Source of the DNA: JAJEAO01 sp963667635
Lineage (GTDB): Bacteria; Acidobacteriota; Vicinamibacteria; Marinacidobacterales; Marinacidobacteraceae
DNA length: 64,000 nucleotides
Assembly: GCA_965232015.1 (NCBI GenBank)
Contig: OZ246946.1
Location: 2,728,001 to 2,792,000 of the forward strand
Reading direction: 5' to 3'
Position numbers and translations under genes: made by a program. The number at the start of each line of letters is the position of its first letter. Position 1 is the first letter of the stretch. Below are positions 19,011 to 27,531 of this stretch, piece after piece. The notes under the pieces were generated by a model. The model ran no database searches. It was given only the letters and a program-made list of their open reading frames with translations, and was not told the origin of the DNA.

Positions 19011-19409
19011 ATGTTCGGATTCGACCCCGACCAATGGGACGCAGCGAGATCGCAGGCGTGCCACGCGCTCGTCCAGCGAGCCCTGAGCGGCGAGACCATC
19101 TTCTACTCCGAACTCACTCCCAAGATCACGGCGATCCATCTCGTCACGGGCGGAGACAAGGACAGAGCCGCCCTCGGCAAGATGCTGGGGCAGATATCGC
19201 GTCGGACTCACGCGCAGGGGATCGGGATGTTGAGTGCATTCGTGGTTCTGAAGGAGACCAACCGTCCGGCCAACCGCTTCTTCGCACTGGCGAAGGAGCT
19301 GGGGTACCGGTTCGACGATCGCGACAAGTTCTGGCTGCAGCAGATGACCGAGCTCACGAATCACTACAACTCGGTTGGACCAGAGAGGACAGGACGTGAA
19401 TGCGGCTGA
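19011..19409 (+). CDS. Small conserved-looking protein of unknown function
   Basis: 132 residues, start set by ACAGGAGA eight bases upstream. The product is soluble, with no signal or membrane segment. The pattern HALVQRALSGETIFYSELTP, then LGKMLGQISRRTHAQG, then LSAFVVLKETNRPANRFF and ALAKELGYRF looks like a small folded domain: a helical start and a LSA-VV strand followed by a FF-LA-ELG helix. I do not recognise a named family with confidence. It stands alone, its stop abutting the convergent solute-binding-protein gene with no spare base. Confidence 0.7.
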   Translation: MFGFDPDQWDAARSQACHALVQRALSGETIFYSELTPKITAIHLVTGGDKDRAALGKMLGQISRRTHAQGIGMLSAFVVLKETNRPANRFFALAKELGYRFDDRDKFWLQQMTELTNHYNSVGPERTGRECG

Positions 19410-20498
19410 CTACCGGCGCCAGGCGGCGGCGCGCTCGGCGAACACATTCGGGTTCGCCAGCCAGTCGGCGTAGCCGATCGCCCGGTCGTCGGTGAGCCAG
19501 TCGAGCGTCTCGTCGAGGCAGGCGAGGAGCTCCGGCTCGTCCACATCCACCGTAAAGCCTCCATACTCCACCGCGTCGTCGAGCGCGGTCAGCACGAACG
19601 CTCCGCCCGCCGCCTGGGCGAGAGTGCGATTGCCGATCTCGCCGCGAGCGAGGGCGTCCACTTCCCGCGCCCGCAGCGCCCGGGCCTGCTCCGACTCCGT
19701 CGTGTCGCCGGCGAAGAAGACGACCTGCGGCTCATCCCGCGACGGCGGGACGAGGCGAACCCGCCGCTCGAGACTCCGGCTGGCGCCGCTCGGAGCGATC
19801 ATGTAGAGCGCCGTCCCGTCGGTCATCACGGCCCCGCCGTCCGCCAGCTTGATCCGGATCCCGGGCTCGAGGATGCCCTGTTCGTCAGCCAGGCCGGCCA
19901 GCACCAGAAGCCGGGACTCGCCGGTCGTTCCCACCAGCACCCCGACCCGGACATCGTCGGTCAGATCCTCGTAGGTCCCGAGCCGCCGGGCGTCGGCGGA
20001 TCGAACGAGGAGCGATTGCCGGAACACGATGTGGCCGCCGGTGAAGGCGACGACCTCCACCCCGCTCCGGTTCCTGCGACGTTCCCGAAGGATCGTGATG
20101 CCACCTCCCGCGACATCGAAGTCCGGCGTCGAAGGCAGCAGCCAGATGTCCGGCCACTCCGCCACCGGGGTCCGACGGAACCGGAGTCCGGCGCCGTCCA
20201 TGGACTCGAGGGCGGTCAGGAGATCCGCTTCATAGCCACGGTGCTCGAAGAAACCGGCCGCGTCGGGGTTCGGGTCGGCGACATGGCTGACTGACTCGAA
20301 GAAGGCATAGAACCCGAAGTCCAGCACCGGGCCCGGGACGCACGCCGAAGGCGGCGGCTCGGGCGCCGGCGGCTCGGTCGTCTCCGGAACCGGCGGGCCG
20401 GGGTCCGGAACCGGCGGAGGCGCGTCGTCGCAGCCCGCGCCCAGGGCCGCGACCAGCCCGAGGGCAACCGCGGCGGGACGACGAACGAAGCGGAGCAA
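19410..20498 (-). CDS. Family 3-like extracellular solute-binding lipoprotein
   Basis: 362 residues. The signal peptide ends in lipobox GAGC and is followed by a Pro/Glu linker of about 25 residues. The body resembles bacterial solute-binding protein family 3 (periplasmic amino-acid-binding/PhnD-like): LDFGFYAFFESVSHVADPN, YEADLLTALESMDG, RVGVLVGTTGESRLL and GGGITILRERR. A ligand is not evident. Start is TTG 20498, 13 bases after the upstream permease stop. It is the last gene of an exporter-like operon (adaptor, ATPase, two permeases), an unusual partner for a binding protein. Confidence 0.75.
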   Translation of the reverse strand: MLRFVRRPAAVALGLVAALGAGCDDAPPPVPDPGPPVPETTEPPAPEPPPSACVPGPVLDFGFYAFFESVSHVADPNPDAAGFFEHRGYEADLLTALESMDGAGLRFRRTPVAEWPDIWLLPSTPDFDVAGGGITILRERRRNRSGVEVVAFTGGHIVFRQSLLVRSADARRLGTYEDLTDDVRVGVLVGTTGESRLLVLAGLADEQGILEPGIRIKLADGGAVMTDGTALYMIAPSGASRSLERRVRLVPPSRDEPQVVFFAGDTTESEQARALRAREVDALARGEIGNRTLAQAAGGAFVLTALDDAVEYGGFTVDVDEPELLACLDETLDWLTDDRAIGYADWLANPNVFAERAAAWRR

Positions 20499-20511
20499 CG
20501 ATCCAGCCTCG

Positions 20512-21708
20512 CTACTGCTCGCGAAGCGAGGCGATGACGCTCCCGCGAACCGCGCTCACCGCCGGGAGGAACCCGCCGATCGCTCCAATCACGAGCGACA
20601 GGACGATCGCCTGCACCATCAGATCCGGAGTCACCCGGAAGGCGAAGGCGACCTGGCTGAACGACGCCCAGTTCAGCGTGGCCGCCCGGAACCCGTCGAA
20701 CAGAAGCCATGAGGCGCTGCCCCCGAGTACTGCGCCGATCACCGCGAACGCCAGGGATTCGGTGACCACCGAGACCATGACCGGAAGGCGGTTGAACCCG
20801 AGAGCGCGCAGGGTGGCGATCTCGCGGGCGCGAGTGGAAACCGCCGCGTACATCGTGTTCAGCGCGGCGAAGACCGCGCCCACCGACATGAAGGCGACGA
20901 CGAACCAGCCGAGCGCGGAGATGAAGACCTCGATCACCGCGGACTGCTCGGCGAGATAGGTCGTCTGGGTCATCGCCGTGAGGTTGACGCGTGGATCGTT
21001 CTCGATCTGGTCGCGGAAGGGCTCGAAGGCGTCGGCGTCGGTCAGCCGCACCAGCGCCGAGTTGAACGAGGGGCCCCGCTGGTAGGTCTGCTGCAGCACC
21101 CGGTTGTCGGTCCAGATCTCGGACTCGGAAATCCCGCCGCCGGCGGTGAAGTGCCCGACGACCTCCCAGGACGCCCGGCCCACATCCAGCCGGTCGCCGA
21201 CGAGGAGGCCCTCGAAGGCGGCGGCGGCGCCGACCCCGACGATCACTTCGTTCCGGCCCGGCTGAAAGCGGCGGCCCTCGACGATTTCGATGTTCCCGCG
21301 CACCTCGTAGGCGGCGTCCTCGATCCCGCGGAGCGGCACGTTGGCGTCGGTGCCGACTCCGATCTTCTGGCGATCGATGATGACGAACAGCTCCGGCGAC
21401 ACGAGCACACCGCTCGCCCCTCGAGAAACGCCCGGGGCCTGCTCCAGCACCTGGATGTCCTCGCGGTCGAGGATGCTGGACGTCTCGGCGTTGATGCCGC
21501 CCCGGAGCACGATCGCGACATCGTCCCGCGCCTGCCCGGCGACCACCGCACGGAATCCGGTCGCCATGGAGAGCACCGCGACGAGGACGCCCGCTACCGC
21601 CGCGATCCCGAAGACGGCCACCACGGAGACGGCGCGGCGCTGCCACACCGTCGAGAGGTTGTACACGGTGACCGCCTGGCACTGGCGGAGGAAGGAGGCG
21701 ATCCGCAT
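20512..21708 (-). CDS. FtsX/MacB-like ABC permease (second of two)
   Basis: 398-residue permease. One N-terminal helix (about residues 27-50) leads into a periplasmic core domain with DVAIVLRGG, GIEDAAYEVRG and VLQQTYQRGPSF. Three C-terminal helices are followed by the FtsX signature around STRAREIATLRALGFNR. It is eight bases downstream of the first permease gene and clearly part of the same operon. The two permeases probably form a heterodimer served by the ATPase at 22876-23613. DevC/MacB-type systems export lipids, peptides or small molecules; the substrate is unknown here. Confidence 0.88.
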   Translation of the reverse strand: MRIASFLRQCQAVTVYNLSTVWQRRAVSVVAVFGIAAVAGVLVAVLSMATGFRAVVAGQARDDVAIVLRGGINAETSSILDREDIQVLEQAPGVSRGASGVLVSPELFVIIDRQKIGVGTDANVPLRGIEDAAYEVRGNIEIVEGRRFQPGRNEVIVGVGAAAAFEGLLVGDRLDVGRASWEVVGHFTAGGGISESEIWTDNRVLQQTYQRGPSFNSALVRLTDADAFEPFRDQIENDPRVNLTAMTQTTYLAEQSAVIEVFISALGWFVVAFMSVGAVFAALNTMYAAVSTRAREIATLRALGFNRLPVMVSVVTESLAFAVIGAVLGGSASWLLFDGFRAATLNWASFSQVAFAFRVTPDLMVQAIVLSLVIGAIGGFLPAVSAVRGSVIASLREQ

Positions 21709-21715
21709 GGCGCGC

Positions 21716-22879
21716 CTACAGACGCCGGAGGGCGAACGCGGTCGGGAGGCGCATCGCCCTCCGCGCCGGGAAGACCCCGACGACGAGGCCGGTCGCCACC
21801 GCGAGGCCGAGACCGATCAGGATGTCACCCGGGCGGAGGACGAGTCCGGGCAGGTAGGCCGAGAGTGCGACCGCCATCCCCCGCCCGGCCAGCGCCGCGA
21901 GCGCCAGTCCGAGCAATCCGGCGGTGGTCACGAGCGTCACCGACTCCAGCAGGATCAGCCGCTGCACCCGGGCACCGGTGAACCCGATCGCCTTCATCAG
22001 CCCGATCTCACCGACCCGCTCGCGTACCGACTGCGCCATCGTGTTCCCGGCCACCAACAGGATGGTGAAGAACACGGCGCCGAGGATGCCGGTCACCATG
22101 AGCCCGATGTTGCCCACCTGGTTGGCGAACCCGGCCGCGAAAGCGCCCTCGGGCTCGCTCTTGGTCTCGGCGGCGGAGTTCAGGAAGGTCTCGTCGATCG
22201 CGGCGGCGACGGTCGCCGCCTGGTCCGGATCGGCGACCCGCACCGCGTACCAGCCGACCTGACCCTTTCCGAAGGAGCGGGCCTCGTCGAAGTAGTCGTA
22301 GCGGAACAGCATCTGGGTCTCGTCGCCACCCTCGACGCTGACCGAGTAGATGCCGACGATTTCGAACTCCCACGCATCGGTCTCGGGCCGTCCTTCCAGA
22401 GTCCAGATCGTGGGCTGAATCGGCACCCGGTCGCCGACCTCCCAGCCGAAGCGCTCGGCGGTGGCCCGCCCCACGACCGCCCCGTCGCGGGTTGCGATCC
22501 AGCGCTCCTTTGCGGCGTCGGTCAGCTCGAACTCGGGGTACATGTCGAGGAACTCGGCGGGCTCCACCGGGGCCTGCATGAAGAAGTTGGCCGGGTCCTG
22601 GTAAACGCCCCCGAACCAGGTCATGTGGACCGCGTCCACGACGCCGGGAATCCGCTCCATGTCGGCCTCGTAGGACTGCGGCAGCAACTGGAACAGCGAC
22701 ACCCGGTGGCGCACGATGAGCCGGTCCTCGTTGGCGATCTCGACGCCCATCGAGAAGGCGGACTGGATCATCGAGAGGAGGCCGAACAGGATGAACGCGA
22801 ACACGACCGACGAGAAGGTGAGAAAGGTGCGGGTCTTCCGGCGTCGAAGCGCAGCGCCGATCAGGGTGAGCGAACTCAT
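21716..22879 (-). CDS. FtsX/MacB-like ABC permease (first of two)
   Basis: 387-residue permease. N-terminal helix RTFLTFSSVVFAFILFGLL, a large periplasmic domain, then three helices with the FtsX-type cytosolic loop ERVGEIGLMKAIGFTGARVQ. The ATG overlaps the ATPase stop by four bases (ATGA), so it is translationally coupled. No Shine-Dalgarno is needed for this arrangement. Motifs fit tripartite MacB-like exporters. The periplasmic domain sequence differs strongly from the second permease, favouring a heterodimer. Confidence 0.88.
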   Translation of the reverse strand: MSSLTLIGAALRRRKTRTFLTFSSVVFAFILFGLLSMIQSAFSMGVEIANEDRLIVRHRVSLFQLLPQSYEADMERIPGVVDAVHMTWFGGVYQDPANFFMQAPVEPAEFLDMYPEFELTDAAKERWIATRDGAVVGRATAERFGWEVGDRVPIQPTIWTLEGRPETDAWEFEIVGIYSVSVEGGDETQMLFRYDYFDEARSFGKGQVGWYAVRVADPDQAATVAAAIDETFLNSAAETKSEPEGAFAAGFANQVGNIGLMVTGILGAVFFTILLVAGNTMAQSVRERVGEIGLMKAIGFTGARVQRLILLESVTLVTTAGLLGLALAALAGRGMAVALSAYLPGLVLRPGDILIGLGLAVATGLVVGVFPARRAMRLPTAFALRRL

Positions 22880-23613
22880 GCCGCAAGATCCGCCGTCGCG
22901 GAGAGATGCCCGTCGGTCATGTGAAGGGTCCGGGAACCGCGGGCCGCGGCCTCCGGATCGTGGGTCACCATGAGGATCGTCTTCCCCTGATCCCGGTTCA
23001 GTACGCCGAGCAGATCGAGGATCTCGCCGCTCGTCTTCCGGTCGAGGTCGCCGGTGGGCTCGTCGCAGACGAGAAGCGCCGGGTCGTTGACCAGCGCCCG
23101 GGCGATCCCGACGCGCTGCTGCTCGCCGCCGGAGAGTTCGCGGGGGCGATGGCGAGCCCGGTCGCTCAGGCCCACGATCTCGAGCGCGATGGCGACGCGG
23201 CGCTTCCGCTCGGCGCCGGAGAACGACGTGAGGAGCAGTGGGAGCGCCACGTTCTTCTCCGCGGTGAGCCCGGAGAGCAGGTTCGAGAACTGGAACACGA
23301 ACCCGATGTTCCGCGCCCGCCACGCGGCGAGGCGGCGCTCGGAGAGGCGGTGGATCGGCTCGCCGCCCACGACGACTTCGCCCTGGTTGGGCCGATCGAG
23401 CCCCGCGATCAGGTTCAGAAGGGTGGACTTGCCCGACCCGGAGGGCCCCATCAGCGACAGGAACTCCCCCGTTTCGATCGTCAGATCGAGGCCGCGCAGC
23501 ACCGGGACCGCCGTCTTGCCGCGGCGGAAGGTGCGGACTGCGCCGCGCACCTCCACCATGGGGCGGTCCGCCCCGCCGGAATTCGGTCCGGCGCCTTGCT
23601 GAGCAACAGGCAT
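22876..23613 (-). CDS. MacB/LolD-type ABC transporter ATPase
   Basis: 245-residue ATP-binding subunit. Walker A GPSGSGKST, Q-loop FVFQFSNLLSGLTAEKN, signature LSGGEQQRVGIARAL, Walker B LLVCDEPTGDLD, H-loop VTHDPEAA. The LolD/MacB branch is indicated by the T-E-N and EPTGDLD patterns. A GAGGAGAAAG Shine-Dalgarno precedes the ATG. It is the second gene of the operon, 23 bases after the adaptor and overlapping the first permease by four bases. Confidence 0.95.
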   Translation of the reverse strand: MPVAQQGAGPNSGGADRPMVEVRGAVRTFRRGKTAVPVLRGLDLTIETGEFLSLMGPSGSGKSTLLNLIAGLDRPNQGEVVVGGEPIHRLSERRLAAWRARNIGFVFQFSNLLSGLTAEKNVALPLLLTSFSGAERKRRVAIALEIVGLSDRARHRPRELSGGEQQRVGIARALVNDPALLVCDEPTGDLDRKTSGEILDLLGVLNRDQGKTILMVTHDPEAAARGSRTLHMTDGHLSATADLAA

Positions 23614-23636
23614 CCTTGCTTTCTCCTCGGCCCGCG

Positions 23637-24869
23637 TCAGCGGACGGCTCCGGCCTCCACGACCTCGACTCCATCGGCGAGACCTTCGGGCGGATCCACC
23701 ACGACCCGGTCCCCCTCGACCAGACCGGACAGCACGTAGAACTCGTCACCCGCCGCATCGCCGAGCCGGACCGCGCGGCGCTGGACCCGACCGTCCCGGA
23801 ACAGGTACACCAGATCCCGCCCGGTGTCCTCGAACACCGCCGCGGCCGGAACCAGCAGGCCCTCGGGCGCTTCGGTCTCCTCGATCTCGGTGGCGCGGAA
23901 ACTCACCCGAACGCCCATGTCGGGGAGGATGCGGGAATCCAGCTCCTCGAAGGCGATCCGCACCCGCACCGTGGCTCGATCCCGGTCGGCGGTGGGGATG
24001 ATCGCGATGACCCGCGCCGGGATGCGCCAGTCCTCGTAGGAATCGAGGATCGCTTCCACCGGCTGTCCGGGTGAGACCCGGTTGATGTAGGCCTCGTTGA
24101 CGTCCACCTCGATCTCACGGGAATCCATGTCCACGATCGTCCCGACGCCGGTGCGGGTGAACCCGGCGCCCCCGGCGATGGGAGACATCATCTCGCCGGT
24201 CTGGGCGTTCTTGGCGGTGATCACGCCGTCGAAGGGCGCCCGGATCACCGTGTCCTCGATCTGCTGGCGGATCACGTCCGCCGACCGGTTCGAGGTGACG
24301 ATGTCGGCGCGCTGGCGCTCGATCCGCGCCTCGAGAGTCGCAACCTCGCCGTCCACCGCATCGAGGTCCGCCTGCCCGGCGACGCGCTGCTCGACCAAAC
24401 GCCGGATCCGATCCTGCCGCAGCCGGGCCTCGGCGCGCTGGGCCTCGGCTTCGAGAACCGCCTTCTCCGCCGCGGCCGACTGCGCCTCGGCGAGTCGGAG
24501 GCTGCGGGTCAGGTTCGACGAATCCAGACGGGCGAGCACCTGCCCCGCCGTGACTTCCATCCCCTCCTCGATCAGGATCTCGGTGATCTGGCCCGCCATC
24601 TTGGAGGAGACGGTGGCCTGCCGCCGCGCGGTCACGTAGCCGCTCGCGTTCAGTACGGTGGATCCGACCGACATCGAAACCGAGCGCACCCGGGCGGTCG
24701 CGACTTCCGGCAGCTCGACGCCGGCGCCGAGCAGGAAGATCGCCGCCACCACCCCGCCGATGACGACGATCGCGCCAACGAGCGCGGTGATCAGCGCGAT
24801 CGGGCGGGAGCCGCGGTGCTCGTCGCCGATCTGGAGTTCGGCGAGCCGGTCGGCTGGTTTCGGGGTCAT
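23637..24869 (-). CDS. Periplasmic adaptor (membrane fusion protein, HlyD/MacA-like)
   Basis: 410 residues. A cytosolic N-terminus and one helix (about 20-45, LITALVGAIVVIGGVVAAIF) are followed by a biotinyl-lipoyl domain (VSSKMAGQITEILIEEGMEV), a long coiled-coil hairpin (about 130-225) and the second lipoyl half (VIRAPFDGVITAKNAQTGEM). Beta-barrel and membrane-proximal domains close it. First gene of a MacAB-like operon; it would link the inner-membrane permeases to an outer-membrane channel, which is not encoded nearby. ATG 24869 is the start just before the conserved cytosolic segment. Upstream in-frame sequence was excluded as low-complexity. Confidence 0.92.
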   Translation of the reverse strand: MTPKPADRLAELQIGDEHRGSRPIALITALVGAIVVIGGVVAAIFLLGAGVELPEVATARVRSVSMSVGSTVLNASGYVTARRQATVSSKMAGQITEILIEEGMEVTAGQVLARLDSSNLTRSLRLAEAQSAAAEKAVLEAEAQRAEARLRQDRIRRLVEQRVAGQADLDAVDGEVATLEARIERQRADIVTSNRSADVIRQQIEDTVIRAPFDGVITAKNAQTGEMMSPIAGGAGFTRTGVGTIVDMDSREIEVDVNEAYINRVSPGQPVEAILDSYEDWRIPARVIAIIPTADRDRATVRVRIAFEELDSRILPDMGVRVSFRATEIEETEAPEGLLVPAAAVFEDTGRDLVYLFRDGRVQRRAVRLGDAAGDEFYVLSGLVEGDRVVVDPPEGLADGVEVVEAGAVR

Positions 24870-25050
24870 GGAATCAAGGTCTCGGGCCGGCGGCCCGCGT
24901 GGGAAGAGAAGGGAAAACGAGCACACCCCCGAACGGGTTCCATCCGCCGCACCGCCGGTACTGACCCCGCCGAATCGTACTCGCACTCAGGAACACGCCG
25001 ATTCGCCGCCCCCGGCGCTCGACTTGCCGCCCGAAAGCCGCGAGAGAAAT

Positions 25051-25083
25051 GTGACATCTGAACATGTCGCGTTCAGATTTCAC
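25051..25083. promoter_or_regulatory. 13-bp-arm palindrome upstream of the DUF4143 ATPase
   Basis: GTGACATCTGAAC (25051-25063) and GTTCAGATTTCAC (25071-25083) are reverse complements with a single mismatch around seven bases. The site ends seven bases before the first ATG of the ATPase gene. Its position and symmetry suggest an operator or a leader hairpin that would control that gene; the binding protein is unknown. Confidence 0.5.
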
Positions 25084-25089
25084 GATACG

Positions 25090-26283
25090 ATGCAGCAGGG
25101 GCTCGCCATGGACGGATCTTCCGAAGTCGGACTGATTCCTCGCCCCCGCCACCTCGCGACGCTTGATGCGCTGCTCGCCGAGTTCCCGGTCGTCGGCCTC
25201 ACCGGGGCCAGACAGGTCGGGAAAACGACTCTCGCCCGACAGCTCACCGCCGCGGGCCGGGCCCACTGGTTCGATCTCGAGGATCCCCGGGATGCCGCGT
25301 CACTCGGGGATCCAGGCCTCGTCCTCCCGCACCTCACCGGACTCGTGGTGCTCGACGAGGTGCAGCGCGCGCCCGACCTGTTCCCCCTCCTTCGCGTCCT
25401 CGCCGACCGCCGGCCGCTACCCGCGCGATTCCTCGTCCTCGGGAGCGCCTCGCCGGAGCTGCTGCGCCAGTCGTCGGAGAGCCTCGCGGGCCGCATCGCC
25501 TACCACGAGCTGCCCGGTCTCGATCCGGTCGAAGCGAGCGTTCCGACCGACCGGCACTGGCTCCGGGGCGGCTTCCCGCGGGCGACGCTCGCCGGAAGCG
25601 ATCCGGCAGCGTTCCGGTGGCTGTTCGAATTCACCCGAACCTTCGTGGAGCGCGACCTCCCGGCGCTCGGGATCCCGACCGCGCCCGCCACGCTCGGCCG
25701 CTTCTGGAACATGCTCGCCCACTGGCACGGGCAGGTCTGGAACGGTGCGGAGTTCGCCCGCTCGTTTGGCGTCTCCCACCCCACCGTGCGCCGCTACCTG
25801 GATCAGTTGACCTCGGCGCTGGTCGTGCGCCAGCTTCGGCCCTGGTTCGCGAACCTGAAGAAACGGGAGGTGCGCTCGCCCAAGGTGTATCTACGTGACT
25901 CGGGGCTCCTCCACAGCCTTCTCGGCCTCCGGACCGGCGCGGCGCTACTCCGCCATCCCAAGTGCGGTGCATCGTGGGAGGGTTGGGTGCTGGAGAACCT
26001 GGCGACGCTGCTGGAGCTACGAGACGTCGAGATGTTCTTCTGGGGCCTTCACACCGGACCGGAGCTGGATCTCGTCGTGCACCGCGACGGGCGCCTCACC
26101 GGGTACGAGATCAAGCGGACGTCGGCGCCACGGCTCACCCGCTCGATGCGCTCGGCGATGGAGGCGATCAGCCCGGACGAAATCGTGGTGGTCCACGCCG
26201 GGGAGCGCGCCTACCCGCTCGCCGACCGGATCCGGGCGGTCCCCGCCGCAGACCTCTTCGCGGACCTCGCGGGCGGTGCCTGA
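25090..26283 (+). CDS. DUF4143 AAA-family ATPase
   Basis: 397 residues. Walker A GARQVGKTTLARQL near the N-terminus, Walker B LVVLDEVQRAPDLF, and a sensor-like FLVLGSASPELLR. The C-terminal DUF4143 half contains a winged-helix segment (FGVSHPTVRRYLDQL) and a nuclease-like core ending in DLVVHRDGRLTGYEIKRTS, where E-x-K fits a PD-(D/E)XK-type fold. Family members are widespread, often mobile, and their role is unsettled. Start at ATG 25090 is the longest; ATG 25108 has a better Shine-Dalgarno-like AGGGG. A strong palindrome lies just upstream. Confidence 0.85.
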   Translation: MQQGLAMDGSSEVGLIPRPRHLATLDALLAEFPVVGLTGARQVGKTTLARQLTAAGRAHWFDLEDPRDAASLGDPGLVLPHLTGLVVLDEVQRAPDLFPLLRVLADRRPLPARFLVLGSASPELLRQSSESLAGRIAYHELPGLDPVEASVPTDRHWLRGGFPRATLAGSDPAAFRWLFEFTRTFVERDLPALGIPTAPATLGRFWNMLAHWHGQVWNGAEFARSFGVSHPTVRRYLDQLTSALVVRQLRPWFANLKKREVRSPKVYLRDSGLLHSLLGLRTGAALLRHPKCGASWEGWVLENLATLLELRDVEMFFWGLHTGPELDLVVHRDGRLTGYEIKRTSAPRLTRSMRSAMEAISPDEIVVVHAGERAYPLADRIRAVPAADLFADLAGGA

Positions 26284-26327
26284 GAGCGGACCGATCCGGC
26301 GCGAGTGAGTCTCGAGGTTAGGCGGTT

Positions 26328-27443
26328 TCAGCCGCTCACCCGGTCACGGATGAAGTCCATGAGGCTCGGGATTCCGGGCTCCCAGCGCAGTCCTTCCGGG
26401 TCGGGCCAGACGAAGCCGAGGTGCCGGAGGGACCGCATCGCAGCGTCCAAGGCCTCGAAGCCATCGTCCTCGAGCCCCCGAGCGACCGCCCGCTCGAGAT
26501 CATCGTGCTCCAGAGTCCGCCCGCCGGCAGCCACGGCCGCGACCGACCTCGCCACCGGGAGCAGGCGGAGATGTCGGAGTTCGCGCACCCGCTTCGCGTA
26601 GTAGTTCGTCCGCGTGAGGGCGAACTCGGGTCGGGCCGCCTCGACGGTGGCGGTGGTGATCGTCCGGGTGGAGTCCCGGTTGCGGAACGCCTCGCCCCAC
26701 ACCGCCGCCCCGATCACCTGGACGAAGAACGGATAGTGCTGACTCTCCTCGACCATCAGATCCAGCGCGTCCCCCGCAACGACGAACCCTTGATCTTCGA
26801 ACGGGCGGCGGAGAGCCACCCCCGTCGCGTCGGCGTTCAGCCGGCCGAGGCGGATCTGCCGGAAGCGGTCCCAGAACGAGGCCCCGGCGCTCTGAAGGGC
26901 GGCCTCGATATCAGGCGTACCGGCAAGAACGAGGAGCAGTGGATGCCTGCTCCGTACGATCTGGCTCGCGTTGAGGAGTTCGCCGCCGAGGTCAGGATCA
27001 AGCGTGTGGGCCTCGTCCATGACCACGAGAAGCGGTGCTTTCCCGGCGCGCGCCCGGAGAATGTCGCTGAGCGAGGGCGCCGACGACTGTCCCGGGCGCC
27101 ACGAGACTCCGAACGCCGTCAGTTCGTGCGGCGCCAGGCGTTCCCAGAAGGAGCTGGGGGCGAGCTGCTCACAGAGGTGGATCGGAGACCGGAGCGCGCT
27201 GGGCACGACGACCGCGGTCTCGACGGCTGCGGCGTCGGCTTGCTCGCGCAGCCATTCGAGCAGGACCGTTTTCCCGTTGCCCCGAGGACCGTAGAGGACG
27301 ATGTCGGAGGAAAGCGGCGCTGCCCGCTCGAGCCGACCGAGCAGGACCCGGAACAGGGCCTGCTCGCGCTCCCGGCCCGCCAGCACCGGCGGCATGCCTC
27401 CCGCACCCGGCTGGAACGGCCCCAATTCGTCCCAGACGCTCAT
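26328..27443 (-). CDS. AAA/ORC-like ATPase with C-terminal winged-helix region
   Basis: 371 residues. MPPVLAGREREQALF precedes Walker A VLYGPRGNGKTVLLEWL and Walker B LLVVMDEAHTLDPDL, followed by the arginine-finger region LAGTPDIEAALQ. This pattern matches the archaeal-type MoxR/ORC-like ATPases (COG1672) seen in many bacteria as orphan genes. The C-terminal third (ELRHLRLLPVARSVAA to RSLRHLGFVWPD) is helical and may bind nucleic acid or a partner. It converges with the DUF4143 ATPase gene (44-base gap). No partner gene was identified. Confidence 0.82.
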   Translation of the reverse strand: MSVWDELGPFQPGAGGMPPVLAGREREQALFRVLLGRLERAAPLSSDIVLYGPRGNGKTVLLEWLREQADAAAVETAVVVPSALRSPIHLCEQLAPSSFWERLAPHELTAFGVSWRPGQSSAPSLSDILRARAGKAPLLVVMDEAHTLDPDLGGELLNASQIVRSRHPLLLVLAGTPDIEAALQSAGASFWDRFRQIRLGRLNADATGVALRRPFEDQGFVVAGDALDLMVEESQHYPFFVQVIGAAVWGEAFRNRDSTRTITTATVEAARPEFALTRTNYYAKRVRELRHLRLLPVARSVAAVAAGGRTLEHDDLERAVARGLEDDGFEALDAAMRSLRHLGFVWPDPEGLRWEPGIPSLMDFIRDRVSG

Positions 27444-27531
27444 GATGGCAGTTTATCGGCGCGCGAAGGGCTCCTCAGGGAACCGGACGACCCGGGAGCC
27501 GACCTCCGGACCGGTAGGATTCGCTCCCGAA

